Source: Kiritimatiellia bacterium (lineage in GTDB: Bacteria; Verrucomicrobiota; Kiritimatiellia; RFP12; UBA1067). Taken from it: DNA of 39,404 nucleotides. A program made the translations under genes and the position numbers. This document shows, piece by piece, positions 1 to 8,454 of this stretch. Numbering within the stretch: the first letter of the stretch is position 1; each line of letters opens with the position of its first letter. The stretch is from contig JAFXIL010000196.1 in NCBI GenBank assembly GCA_017563185.1, positions 1 to 39,404 on the forward strand. Direction: 5' to 3'. Under the pieces are notes generated by a model, which was not told the DNA's origin, made no database searches, and worked only from the letters and a program-made list of their open reading frames with translations.

Positions 1-1295
1 ACGGTCTCTCACGCGCCGCATCGTGGCTCGTGCCGGCTCTCTTTGCCGTCACGCTCGGCACCTCGCCGATGTTCGCATTCTTCGCCACGGACTTCATCCA
101 GGAAACGCTTCTCGCATCGTTTTTCATGATGGCCCTCTGGACTGGCACGGAATACTTCACGGCAAGATCATGTGTTCCGCATGCGGAAGACCGGCAGACG
201 GCAGCAGCGGGCGTCCCTCATGCCCGCATGAAGCCAGGCACATGGGCGCTTCTCTTCGGCATCGCGTGCGGACTCATGTTCTCCACCAAGGAGACGTGCG
301 TCCTGTCGTTCGGCGCAGCGGGGCTTGCAGGCGCCCCGCTGCTGTGGCTCAACAGAAGAAAACTTGCAATCGAGACGAGAGACATGATACTCGCCGCTGC
401 TGGATTCATCCTGACTTCGGTTCTCTTCTTCTCTTCGTTCGCGACAAACTGGGCGGGCGTGTACAACGCGTTCATCGCGGCGCCCCTGTCATACCTGCAC
501 CGCGCCGCAGGCGACGCGGCATCCGAAGGCGCCGCATGGCACGTCCATCCCTGGTGGCAGTATCTCAAATGGCTGTTCGCGGGCAATGGCGCTTTGTGCT
601 TATTCACGGCACTCGGATTTCTCGCCGGGCTTTTCACAATCTGCTCGCGAAAGTCCACGACGCCTGCGGCGAGGCACGCCTTCGTCTTTCTTGCCGCCAG
701 CTCCGCGCTGCTGCTCTCGTTCTACTCGTTCATCCCGTACAAGACGCCATGGTGCGCAGTGCAGATTCTCGTGGCGATGGTTCCCGCCGCATTGCTGGGA
801 CTATACACCCTGTGTTCGTCATCGCGGTCAGGTGCAATCAAGTTGGCAGGGGCGCTCGTTGTGGCAGTTCTTGTGCTCTCGGGAAACATCCCCTCGCTCA
901 GGGCGATTTCTCGTGATCCTGATTCAAGAGACATTCCCTTCAACTACGCACACTCCTCGCCCGAGGTGAAGCAGCTTGCCTCTGTGGCTGCAGACGCGAT
1001 GCGCGCCGCCGAGAGGCAGCCGCGGGGGGAAGGACGCCAGCCGCCGTTCATCGCGGTTGCGCTTCCCCCCACCGACACTTGGCCCTTCCCGTGGTACAAC
1101 CGCGCGTTCGAGGCGAAGACCGGCTACTGGACGAAGTTCGAAGACCTCGTCGAGCTAGAGAAAAGCGGCAGCCGTCCCACAGTTGTGATAGTGCCGATGA
1201 CAGAAGGCCATCTCGCCCAGGCTCTTTTTCCGCACCTCAAGAACACCAGACGCTTCTACATCCGCCCCGGTGTGCGTGCGAGGGTGTTCTGGTGA
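1..1295 (+). CDS. Agl23-like (TIGR03663 type) multi-pass membrane protein, 5' end missing
   Basis: The reading frame is open at the window edge, so the N-terminus is missing; about 430 residues remain. Alternating hydrophobic helices and short loops with aromatic residues look like the TIGR03663 family, named for the flippase-associated archaeal protein Agl23 and resembling GT-C membrane glycosyltransferases. The short motif STKET after a helix (about residue 90 of the visible part) is typical of this family. A soluble C-terminal domain of about 130 residues follows the last helix. The likely role is cell-envelope glycan or lipid-linked sugar handling at the inner membrane, but no substrate can be read from the sequence. 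It converges on the next gene with a 23-base gap. Family placement is by sequence pattern only. Confidence 0.65.
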   Translation, partial: GLSRAASWLVPALFAVTLGTSPMFAFFATDFIQETLLASFFMMALWTGTEYFTARSCVPHAEDRQTAAAGVPHARMKPGTWALLFGIACGLMFSTKETCVLSFGAAGLAGAPLLWLNRRKLAIETRDMILAAAGFILTSVLFFSSFATNWAGVYNAFIAAPLSYLHRAAGDAASEGAAWHVHPWWQYLKWLFAGNGALCLFTALGFLAGLFTICSRKSTTPAARHAFVFLAASSALLLSFYSFIPYKTPWCAVQILVAMVPAALLGLYTLCSSSRSGAIKLAGALVVAVLVLSGNIPSLRAISRDPDSRDIPFNYAHSSPEVKQLASVAADAMRAAERQPRGEGRQPPFIAVALPPTDTWPFPWYNRAFEAKTGYWTKFEDLVELEKSGSRPTVVIVPMTEGHLAQALFPHLKNTRRFYIRPGVRARVFW

Positions 1296-1318
1296 TACGG
1301 CCTTCTGATCGCCCCACG

Positions 1319-2104
1319 TCACTTCACGGTAATGCGGTAGCGGTTCACGCAGGATTTGCCGCTCGGAATGCTCCACGGGCCGAGGATGCAGTGGCTGGGC
1401 GCCACGCCCAGCTGCCCGTCCACGCGCCATGGATTCGGGTAGCCCGGATTTCCGGGCATATCCTCGATGCGCACAACGCCGTTCCGCTCGCGCCCTTTGA
1501 TGGGCATGCTCACCTCAACCCATTCGGCCGGCTTCTGCTCTGCGGACGCATTGCGCTGGCCGCGCGAGTTGACGGCGAATTGGCGTGCGGCGTTTGAGGC
1601 GCGATACGGCATGCGGAGGAAGAGGCCGCCGTACGACCATTTGCCGAACGACACGTCGCCGAAGTCTGCCGATAGAGTCCATGTGAGATCCATCACGTAG
1701 TTCGTGCCGTGATCGATCAGCGTCCACTCCTGCGTCTCCGTGAGAACGGGCGCGCCGTCCGGCTTCGTCCAGCGCGTCTTCACCTTCCAGCTCGCCTTGT
1801 TTCCGTCAATGACTGGCTTGGCCACCGGCTCGGGATGGAACTGCCCCTTCTCCTTCTCCCAGAAGTTGATGCCGTTCACCGCATGGAGGCCAACGTAGAG
1901 GCCGTGCTGCCAGGGATGGTGCTTCGGCACGTTCTCAGTGTACACGCCATTGCCGTCGGGCGCCATGAGCGGATGGATGTACGCACGCTGATCGGCGGCG
2001 GCGTGCTGTTCTAGAAGGACAGTTCCATCCGCGCGCTGCACTCGCCATCCATCGGAAATCGGAACGGCGGTGAGCGCCGCGGCAAGAATGCTACACACGA
2101 ACAT
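1319..2104 (-). CDS. Secreted DUF6807 (PmoA-like) protein
   Basis: 261 residues. I chose the ATG at 2104 because GGAGG stands seven bases upstream; a longer open frame to 2236 encodes only low-complexity Arg/Ser/Thr sequence. The first 15 or so residues (FVCSILAAALTA) resemble a short signal peptide. The motif HHPWQHGLY near residue 60 matches the conserved His-rich segment of DUF6807, a beta-sandwich family often annotated methane oxygenase PmoA although no such activity is established. In PVC bacteria and Bacteroidota it commonly sits beside Gfo/Idh/MocA oxidoreductases and sugar hydrolases. Here its start overlaps by 14 bases the stub of such an oxidoreductase, and it probably uses that stub's promoter. 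Its biochemical role is unknown. Confidence 0.75.
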   Translation of the reverse strand: MFVCSILAAALTAVPISDGWRVQRADGTVLLEQHAAADQRAYIHPLMAPDGNGVYTENVPKHHPWQHGLYVGLHAVNGINFWEKEKGQFHPEPVAKPVIDGNKASWKVKTRWTKPDGAPVLTETQEWTLIDHGTNYVMDLTWTLSADFGDVSFGKWSYGGLFLRMPYRASNAARQFAVNSRGQRNASAEQKPAEWVEVSMPIKGRERNGVVRIEDMPGNPGYPNPWRVDGQLGVAPSHCILGPWSIPSGKSCVNRYRITVK

Positions 2105-2297
2105 CGTCGAGCCTCCATTCGTTCCTGTACGGGCGCACGCGCAGAAGCTTGTTCGCGTCCTCGTCGTTTGTGTAGCGCAGCGTCTTCGCGTCGAACTTGA
2201 GCTTCCTGCCGCGCATGATCGAGTGCAACGCGACAACCCTCCCCCTGCGCGGATTTCCCGTATGCAATTTTCCGGCGGATGCTTTTCCTGTTTTCAT
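2091..2297 (-). pseudogene. Gfo/Idh/MocA oxidoreductase remnant (start and C-terminal end only)
   Basis: A 68-codon open frame begins with ATG at 2297 behind AGGAAAGG. After about 15 residues it reads directly into the C-terminal signature of Gfo/Idh/MocA dehydrogenases: RGRKLKFD, then TNDEDANKLL, then YRNEW before the stop. Family members are normally 330-450 residues, so the NAD-binding and catalytic domains are gone. The frame is intact and has a promoter and ribosome site, so a short peptide may still be made. The simplest reading is an internal deletion that joined the original start to the last 50 codons. Its end overlaps the DUF6807 start by 14 bases, which fits an old operon of oxidoreductase plus DUF6807. 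Confidence 0.6.
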
Positions 2298-2343
2298 CGT
2301 TTTCTGCCTTTCCTGTTTGCGCTCTTTCTTCAAAAGTATCCAT

Positions 2344-2373
2344 ATTGTATCATTCCAGCTTCCAAGCGTTCAA
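2344..2373 (-). promoter_or_regulatory. Sigma-70-type promoter for the oxidoreductase stub and DUF6807 gene
   Basis: On the minus strand TTGAAC (2368-2373) and TACAAT (2344-2349) are 18 bases apart. They lie about 50 bases before the ATG at 2297 and in the AT-rich gap between the two divergent stubs. This is probably the ancestral promoter of the deleted oxidoreductase, now driving DUF6807. Confidence 0.5.
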
Positions 2374-2401
2374 CGCAAATGTACTACAAAATACGTGATG
2401 C

Positions 2402-2560
2402 ATGATTATGAAACATTCAGCTGTCATAACGTCCTCCGCCATGAGGAGAATTGCGTTACTGACTGAAACTTCCCGGGCATATGGCAGAAACCTGCTTAAC
2501 GGCGTCGCGCAGTTTGCACAGAATCAACACGACTGGCTCATGCGGACAAGGCGTGGAGTC
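2402..2560 (+). pseudogene. XylR-type sugar regulator, N-terminal fragment
   Basis: Translation from 2402 gives a short leader and then RRIALLTETSRAYGRNLL followed by NGVAQFAQNQHDW. This matches the N-terminal beta strand and first helix of the periplasmic-binding-protein-like sensor domain in XylR/AraC-type regulators of PVC bacteria. Those proteins are about 380-400 residues with a C-terminal AraC DNA-binding domain; here recognisable sequence stops after about 48 residues, near 2548. The frame then continues meaninglessly across the oppositely oriented Bat gene that ends at 2568. It is divergent from the oxidoreductase stub, the usual regulator/target arrangement. The 3' boundary given is approximate. 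Confidence 0.6.
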
Positions 2561-2567
2561 AGTCAGG

Positions 2568-3620
2568 TCAGCGAGTCCAGCCGATGGCGCGGGGCGTCTC
2601 GACGCGGCGCCAGCCATGCGAGCTGGAAAGCTCCTTCACAGGAGTGTCCGGCGGAAGCGTGGCAACGACGGGCGAAGAATCCGACGGCGCGAAGCGCAGC
2701 ACCAGCACTCGCCCCGCCTCACCCTGGCCGCCATCCTTGTTCTCGGACGTCGCGCCTGCGTCACCCGTCACCGCCACGCTCGTGTTCTCGGTACTGGCCG
2801 CCTCGGTGGATACGAACACCAGCTTCTTAGGCTGCGCCTTCGCCACTTCGTAGCGCCCAATCTGCGGATTGTAGTAGGTGAGCGCCACAAGCGCTGTGTT
2901 CGTGGCGGACGCAGTGCGCGGCACAAGCACCTGGGTCCACTTCACGCTGCGGTCCGTTCGCGCCACCTCCTTTAGCTCGTACGCCTTGAACTCCTTCGAG
3001 AGATGCTCTACGGTGGGGCAGGCGTTGGACGGACAGTAGCCGTCGAACCGCAGCTCGTACGTGGCGGTGATCAGGTCGCCGGGGCGCACATGGTCGGAAG
3101 AAAGCGTCTGCGCCATGCCGAAGCGCGTTCCAACGGCACCAGAGAAGTCGGACGGTCTGCCATCCTCCGGAAGCGGCTTCACGTTGATGCCGAACGGAGG
3201 CAGCGCCTTGCTGAAGTTCATGGAGAAGGACGACCTGAACGATGTTCCCGCACCATGCAGGACGGTCTGCATTCCCGAGACCGTGAGGTTCAGCGATCGT
3301 TTGCACGGCGCGAGAAAGCGCACCGGCAGACGGTACGTGCCGTCGGCGTACGGCTCAAGCTCGTTGGCGAGGTACTCCACGTCCCTGTCGGGCAGGCCGA
3401 TCACGCGCTGCACCTCGATCTGGTTCTTAGTGGTGAACTCGAAGACGAAATAACATGGTATTCCAACTACAGGGGCAGAAGGCTCAAGGCGCGCCTTGCC
3501 CGTGAAGTCGGGCAAGTTCTGCCCTCCTCCGATGTTGAACACGCGCGAGAACTGCGCCTCTGCGGCGAACGCCGCAAGCGCGAGAGCCGACACTACAAGA
3601 AGACGCCTAGCGGCCAGCAT
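2568..3620 (-). CDS. BatD-like secreted protein with C-terminal SH3-like segment
   Basis: 350 residues. A signal peptide covers about residues 1-22 (LLVVSALALAAFAAEAQ). Beta-rich segments follow, with the phrase VRPGDLITATYELR near residue 180 that is typical of BatD domains (DUF11/CARDB-like). After a Ser/Thr/Gly-rich linker (about 275-300) the end carries an SH3-like stretch with a W-R-R core finishing in GWTR. Bacterial SH3 domains usually continue several residues beyond this GW, so the end may have been clipped by the neighbouring deletion. The start at 3620 is well supported: GGAGGTGATC, nearly the full anti-Shine-Dalgarno complement, lies inside the last codons of the preceding gene, which it overlaps by 14 bases. 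Likely an envelope protein of an aerotolerance-type (Bat) complex. Confidence 0.65.
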   Translation of the reverse strand: MLAARRLLVVSALALAAFAAEAQFSRVFNIGGGQNLPDFTGKARLEPSAPVVGIPCYFVFEFTTKNQIEVQRVIGLPDRDVEYLANELEPYADGTYRLPVRFLAPCKRSLNLTVSGMQTVLHGAGTSFRSSFSMNFSKALPPFGINVKPLPEDGRPSDFSGAVGTRFGMAQTLSSDHVRPGDLITATYELRFDGYCPSNACPTVEHLSKEFKAYELKEVARTDRSVKWTQVLVPRTASATNTALVALTYYNPQIGRYEVAKAQPKKLVFVSTEAASTENTSVAVTGDAGATSENKDGGQGEAGRVLVLRFAPSDSSPVVATLPPDTPVKELSSSHGWRRVETPRAIGWTR

Positions 3621-5724
3621 AGATCACCTCCGCAGCAAGATGCTCGCCCGCAAACGAAATAGCGCATGATGTGGCGCATACGAGAAATGCCGTCGCGAAA
3701 AGCCACATGAGCGTCCTTCTCGCCCCAAAGCCGCGCGGCAGCAGCGCCGCAAGCCATGCAATCGCCCAGAACACCGCCGCGAGTAACAGGCGCATGTCGA
3801 GCGGAAGGCGCACATGCGGCGCGAACATTGCGCGGGCGAGCGGAGGATCGGCGCGCGGGTCGTTCTTGAGCCGCGCGACAGCCGCGCGCACGCCGCGGCA
3901 GGTTGTGGCGGTTTCGCCGCCCCTCCGCTCGGCGCAGGCAAACGCAGCCAGGGCGCCGCGCGCGTTACCGCCCATGAGAAGACACGAGCCGAGGTTGGAG
4001 AAAAGCGTGGGGTTGGAGGCGCCGTCCTGCGCGCACGCCACGTACGCCTGCGCGGCGGCGCGGAATCCGGCCTCGTCGGCCGCGCGCGTGGCGAGGGAGG
4101 ATGCGCGGCGATATGTGAACTCGGGAGAACCAGCAAAGAGCGAACACGAGGCTGCGCATACGGCAATGAGCGCCACAACTGTCTTGCGCACGGAGAAGTT
4201 CGTGCGGTCGGCCGCCGCAAGCGCATCCGCCACGGCCGCCACCTCCTCGGGAGAATAGTCGCCTGACATGAGCCGCCGGGCGTCAACTGCCGTTATCGCG
4301 GCTCCGTTCACGCCATAGCGCGTTTCGAAGAAGTCGCGTATCGCCTTCATGCGCTTCGCCTCGTCGCGGCTCGCAAGTGCGCGACGGCACACCTTGTACG
4401 CCGAGGCGCGGCGAGATGCTGCGCGGCTGGCGGAGATGTGGCGCCAGAGAGGAGGCGCAATGCGGGAGACGAGAAACACGAGCGGGGGCAGGATGAAAAG
4501 AAGCAGCGCGACGGCCAGGTGCGGCAGAAGCGGCTCGCGCGCCGCGCCGCGCGCATCTAGGTCTATGCCGTCCGGCAACGGAAAGGTCTCTTCGTCGTTG
4601 CCATCGTCCTCCATCATGCCGAGCGCTGCCTGCACGCCGGCCTTCACCTGCACGGGTATCGATGCCGTGCGGCATGTACGGTATGCGCGGCCCGAGGGAT
4701 CGTAGTATGAGATGGGCAAAGACGGGAACTCGACTGTTCCCGCCTTGAGGGCGCGTACATGCCACGTGAAGCGCCGCGATGCGGCAAGGGTCTCGGTGCG
4801 CAGCGAAGCCTCGTCGAGGCGGAACACTCCGCCCTGGTTAAGCTCGTCCGAGAAGGACGGCGCATGGACCGCCGAGAGATCCGTCGCACCGGAGACGTCG
4901 AGGGTAAGCACTAGCGGGTCGCCTGCCGTGCATACACTTGCATTGAGCGAGGATATGGCCACGAGGTTGGAGGATATGGCGCCGCAGTAGGCCACCGGTC
5001 GGCCTGCGGACGGCGGCTCCACCACCTCAATCGTCAAATCTGCGGTGCGCAGCGCCGTCTCCTGGATGGTTGGCACATATGCGGCGCGGCCAAACCGGTC
5101 GCGCGAAGAGCGCACCCCCGTGATGATCGGCACCTTCACGGAAACGCCGCCCAGCCGCGTCTTTCCAGGGGCTATTGCTCGGTATGGGATGGAGGAAGCA
5201 GTGAACTCCCATCCGTTCACGCCGTTTCTCTCCACGCGACGCGACTCGAACGGGAACGTGGCGCGGCGTGGGCCAAGCGAACGGCCGAAACCGAAGTCGT
5301 CGTCGTCAAAGAACGACGCAAACGGATCTCGCCGCCCGAACGAAGAGCGCATCATGGAGGCGATGCCGTCTGTGACATACTCATTGAGAGTGAATACCGG
5401 CGTGTCGCGCGAACGCGCCTCGCCGGCCACTGGCGGCGTGATCTTGGGATCGACGCTGGAAAGAGACGCCGATTTCCATGCCGGCTCCCAGAACGGCACC
5501 ACCATGTGCGGCGGACGCTGCGTCATCAACGGCGGGATGTTCGCAAGCTCGTCCTTGAGGGGCGGTAGCCACAGTCGCACCTTCACCGTGGTCTCCTCGG
5601 TGACGACGAGGTTCGTGGAAGTGGCCGTGAGCTCCACGACGGGCTTTGCTTCCCCTGCGGCGCGTGCATTCCACGCAGCCAGGCACGCCAATAACAGAAC
5701 AGAGCTTGCGATCTTCAGCTTCAA
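3607..5724 (-). CDS. BatD/BatE-like membrane protein (BatD domains plus TPR-like region)
   Basis: 705 residues. The start is TTG at 5724, chosen because GGGAGG stands six bases upstream and a signal peptide follows at once (KIASSVLLLACLAAWNARA). Residues 25-390 are beta-sandwich BatD-type sequence with a disordered Asp/Phe/Arg-rich insert near 130-160. A transmembrane helix lies near 400-420 and a cytoplasmic segment follows. Another helix near 510-525 precedes a TPR-like stretch (residues about 550-630, with NLGSCLLMGGNARGAL), then two helices end the protein. This joins BatD with a BatE-like TPR part in one chain. Bat proteins are usually encoded with MoxR, DUF58 and VWA partners; none is adjacent. 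It is the second gene of a three-gene minus-strand operon. Confidence 0.7.
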   Translation of the reverse strand: MKLKIASSVLLLACLAAWNARAAGEAKPVVELTATSTNLVVTEETTVKVRLWLPPLKDELANIPPLMTQRPPHMVVPFWEPAWKSASLSSVDPKITPPVAGEARSRDTPVFTLNEYVTDGIASMMRSSFGRRDPFASFFDDDDFGFGRSLGPRRATFPFESRRVERNGVNGWEFTASSIPYRAIAPGKTRLGGVSVKVPIITGVRSSRDRFGRAAYVPTIQETALRTADLTIEVVEPPSAGRPVAYCGAISSNLVAISSLNASVCTAGDPLVLTLDVSGATDLSAVHAPSFSDELNQGGVFRLDEASLRTETLAASRRFTWHVRALKAGTVEFPSLPISYYDPSGRAYRTCRTASIPVQVKAGVQAALGMMEDDGNDEETFPLPDGIDLDARGAAREPLLPHLAVALLLFILPPLVFLVSRIAPPLWRHISASRAASRRASAYKVCRRALASRDEAKRMKAIRDFFETRYGVNGAAITAVDARRLMSGDYSPEEVAAVADALAAADRTNFSVRKTVVALIAVCAASCSLFAGSPEFTYRRASSLATRAADEAGFRAAAQAYVACAQDGASNPTLFSNLGSCLLMGGNARGALAAFACAERRGGETATTCRGVRAAVARLKNDPRADPPLARAMFAPHVRLPLDMRLLLAAVFWAIAWLAALLPRGFGARRTLMWLFATAFLVCATSCAISFAGEHLAAEVIYAGR

Positions 5725-5740
5725 CGCCCGCCTCCCGCCG

Positions 5741-6142
5741 CTACTGTATCACCATCACGGCCACGTTCCTGTGCGCGCCGTCAGGCGTGCGCGCGCCAAG
5801 CCTGCCCGCCGCCGAGTTGGTAGGCGACGTGACATCCGCCAGATCCCCCAGCTGAGAAAGCGCTTTCGCGAGACGCTCCTCGCGCAGCTTCTGCTGGCGG
5901 CCATCTGCCACGGCCATGCCCGCAATGACGCCGCCGGCGAAGCACAGCATCGCAAGCAGAGCCACCGCGACAGCAGCCAGTGCCGGGTGACGCCTCGAGC
6001 GTTCCATTCGCTCCTCTGCCTCTGCGCGAGTGCGCGCGGCTGCAAGGCGCTCGCGCTCCACCGCAAGCGCCTCGCGTTCGAGCCGCAGGCGCTCTTCCGC
6101 AAGCGCCACCGCGTCAGTTGTCTCTTTTTCGCCTTCTTCCAT
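5741..6142 (-). CDS. Small coiled-coil single-pass membrane protein
   Basis: 133 residues from ATG 6142, which has AAGGAG six bases upstream; an earlier in-frame start at 6178 has no ribosome site. Residues 10-55 are a charged Glu/Arg/Ala-rich coiled coil (LRLEREALAVERERLAAAR). Residues about 60-80 form one transmembrane helix (AVAVALLAMLCFAGGVIAGM). The remaining 50 residues are soluble. I do not recognise a named family. It precedes the BatD/BatE-like gene by 16 bases and is probably co-transcribed with it, so it may act with the Bat-type complex at the inner membrane. Upstream, TATATT at about 25 bases before the start is a possible weak -10 box. Confidence 0.6.
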   Translation of the reverse strand: MEEGEKETTDAVALAEERLRLEREALAVERERLAAARTRAEAEERMERSRRHPALAAVAVALLAMLCFAGGVIAGMAVADGRQQKLREERLAKALSQLGDLADVTSPTNSAAGRLGARTPDGAHRNVAVMVIQ

Positions 6143-6209
6143 GGGATCTCCTTGATCGGACGCCTGATAATATAGCACCGTTTCGTTAGAGAACCATTAA
6201 AAATCCGCA

Positions 6210-8417
6210 CTACTTCTTAGCGTCCTTTGCTTCGTCTCCAGCGCCCTTTTTTACGCCCATGAAGCGGAACTCCTCCGAAAGATCCTCGCCCACGATCCTC
6301 GAAAGGCGTCTGCACCACTGCTCGCGCTTCTCGAGGTCGTTCTTTGGGCGTTCAGCAGGCGAAAGCGCACGGTATTCGGCGAAGAGCCTCTCGAAGGACT
6401 CCCATCCGTACTTCTCGATGAGGCGCGCAAAGAAATCGAGCGCGAGGAACGGGTCGGCACGCCACTTGTCGTACGGGCGGCCAGCAGCCCTCCACTCCTC
6501 AACGCGCCGCTTGAAGCCCTCGCCGCCTATCTTCCAGTTGTCGCGGATGCCGCGGCCGCATATCTTCTGCATGTTGTAGAGCGAGAAGAAGTTCACCGTC
6601 ACCTCGGTGGTGCCGTTGAACGTCCAGTCGTCGTTCTGGTGGTTGTGGCCCATCTCGTGGAAGAATCCCCACACGTCGTCAACCGCGCCCGCGCGTATCG
6701 TTGGCTCGCTCAGGAGGTTGCGCAGGCAGCTGGTGGGCATCATGATCGGATATCCCGCGTGCATATAGCCGGCGCAAAGCTGTACATCGGCGCAGATGCG
6801 CTCTGGCGACGCGCGCTTCACGGGAATGCCGGTGAGCTTCGCGTCGTTCGCCATTATCTCGCGCCACACCTGCAGAAGCGGACGTGGATCGGCGAGGTTC
6901 TGCACGCTTGCGTACGGAACAGTGATCACAAGGCACTCGCTCTCGAGCTCCACCATGGGCGCGCGCCTCTCGCGCAGCTGCGCCACCCACGTCTCTGGCG
7001 TGTCGACGCCGTCCACGAACCTCGCCGCATGGCACGCTGGGCCCACCTTCACGGACGTTCTGCCGGAGCGCCCTCCCGGCACCACGATGTACACCATGCC
7101 GCCAAATGGCGAGGCGAAGGTGGTCGTCTTCTTGACAAGCGGAAGCTCCATGTCCACCACCGGCGCGCGCATCCACTCGGCATGGTCGGTGACGCGGCAT
7201 GTCGTGGAGCCCACGCGCACGCGAAGGCCCAGCTTCTCCGCGCCGTCGGCAAGCGTGAGCGTGAGCGGCTCGCCAGCGCCCGCGAAGAGGCCGGTACCAT
7301 GCCAGCGCGGCACGGACATGTCAACCTCCACGTCGCGCGTCACGCGGCGCGCGTCCTTCGCCGGAAGGCCCGGATACGAAGCCGCCGCCGCGCTTGCGGA
7401 CCAATTCCGCTCCGGCCTGGCAAGCCATGCGTTCTGGAACAGCGTGTAGGCAAGGCGCTCGCGCACGCGCGTTCTGCGCAGCGGATGCGCAGGCGACGGC
7501 ACAAGGCCCGTCTGCGCCGACTTCGCGATCGCCTCAAGCCGCGGGCGCCACTTGATGTCGGTCGTCGACAGCGCCTCCGCAAGCGCCTCGAGCGTGAAGA
7601 GGCATCTCGCCCCAAGCGCGGGCGGAATCACCGAGCCCCTCTCGGCCAGCTCGATCGCGCTCTCGGCCGAGAGACCAGGCATATCGTCCGTCTCGGGCAC
7701 CTCGTAAAGGCCATCGTTCCCCGCGCCCGCGAAAGCGCCGCACGTATAGATTCCCGCCGGCCCCAGCGCCGCGTTGAAGGGGCTTTCCGTGAACGGACGC
7801 TCTCCCGACACCTGATGCCAGCCCCAGCCCACAACGACCGCCAGCACGCCGCCTCCGCCGCGGACGAACTCGGTGAGCTTCGCGGCGTCCTGAATTGAGT
7901 GCGAGTCGGGCATCGTGATGACGACGGAGCCCGCAGGCAGCGATGAGAGCGCGTCATATCCCGGCAGCGGCTTCATGCGCAGCCCCTTCACGTCCTTTAG
8001 CGCCTCCGCCGCGGCGGAGCCCATCGTGCCGCGGCCTCTGTCCACATAGATCTCGGCCGGGGGGAATCCACCCGCAAGCCACACAAGGCATTCGCGCATG
8101 AACGCCGCGTTTCCGCGCCTGCGCATCACCTCGCCCTCCATGAAGCCGTGGTGGGTCACGGCTACCGCGCGGCCCTTGCCGTACGTGGCAGTGGCGGCCA
8201 CGGGCACCTTCACGCCGTTTGCGCGGCCGAAGGCGATCGGGGACGCGTCTGCGCCAGCAACGACAACGCATCCGGGAATGGCGCCGGGGCCAAGGGCCAG
8301 GGACCGCGCCTTGCGCGACAGGTTGCCGCGCAGTGCGTCAACGCTGCGCGCAGCGCAGGAAACGGCAAGCACGGCGCAAACAGCCAATATAGCTCTTTTC
8401 ATGAATGGTGACTTCAT
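6210..8417 (-). CDS. Secreted M60-like (enhancin-type) zinc metalloprotease
   Basis: 735 residues with a signal peptide (KRAILAVCAVLAVSCAARS). The start at 8417 has GGAAG upstream. The catalytic site is HEMGHNHQ at residues 587-594, with a downstream glutamate in TTEVTVNFFSLY about residue 607, matching the HExxH(8-28)E signature of peptidase M60. The N-terminal third contains a class-I glutamine-amidotransferase-like fold region with nucleotide-like Gly-rich turns (VRGGGGVLAVVVGWGW), as in many large M60 proteins. Characterised members cleave mucins and other O-glycoproteins. It follows aconitase by 37 bases and may be read from the same promoter, although the two functions do not obviously relate. 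The family call is strong; substrate is inferred. Confidence 0.85.
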   Translation of the reverse strand: MKSPFMKRAILAVCAVLAVSCAARSVDALRGNLSRKARSLALGPGAIPGCVVVAGADASPIAFGRANGVKVPVAATATYGKGRAVAVTHHGFMEGEVMRRRGNAAFMRECLVWLAGGFPPAEIYVDRGRGTMGSAAAEALKDVKGLRMKPLPGYDALSSLPAGSVVITMPDSHSIQDAAKLTEFVRGGGGVLAVVVGWGWHQVSGERPFTESPFNAALGPAGIYTCGAFAGAGNDGLYEVPETDDMPGLSAESAIELAERGSVIPPALGARCLFTLEALAEALSTTDIKWRPRLEAIAKSAQTGLVPSPAHPLRRTRVRERLAYTLFQNAWLARPERNWSASAAAASYPGLPAKDARRVTRDVEVDMSVPRWHGTGLFAGAGEPLTLTLADGAEKLGLRVRVGSTTCRVTDHAEWMRAPVVDMELPLVKKTTTFASPFGGMVYIVVPGGRSGRTSVKVGPACHAARFVDGVDTPETWVAQLRERRAPMVELESECLVITVPYASVQNLADPRPLLQVWREIMANDAKLTGIPVKRASPERICADVQLCAGYMHAGYPIMMPTSCLRNLLSEPTIRAGAVDDVWGFFHEMGHNHQNDDWTFNGTTEVTVNFFSLYNMQKICGRGIRDNWKIGGEGFKRRVEEWRAAGRPYDKWRADPFLALDFFARLIEKYGWESFERLFAEYRALSPAERPKNDLEKREQWCRRLSRIVGEDLSEEFRFMGVKKGAGDEAKDAKK

Positions 8418-8454
8418 CGTCGCACTTCCTTACTTTGAATTCATCGTTGAACAA

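Noticed and set aside
8418-8454. Possible separate promoter for the M60 protease
   Set aside because: Only 37 bases follow the aconitase stop and no -35/-10 pair with good spacing is visible.
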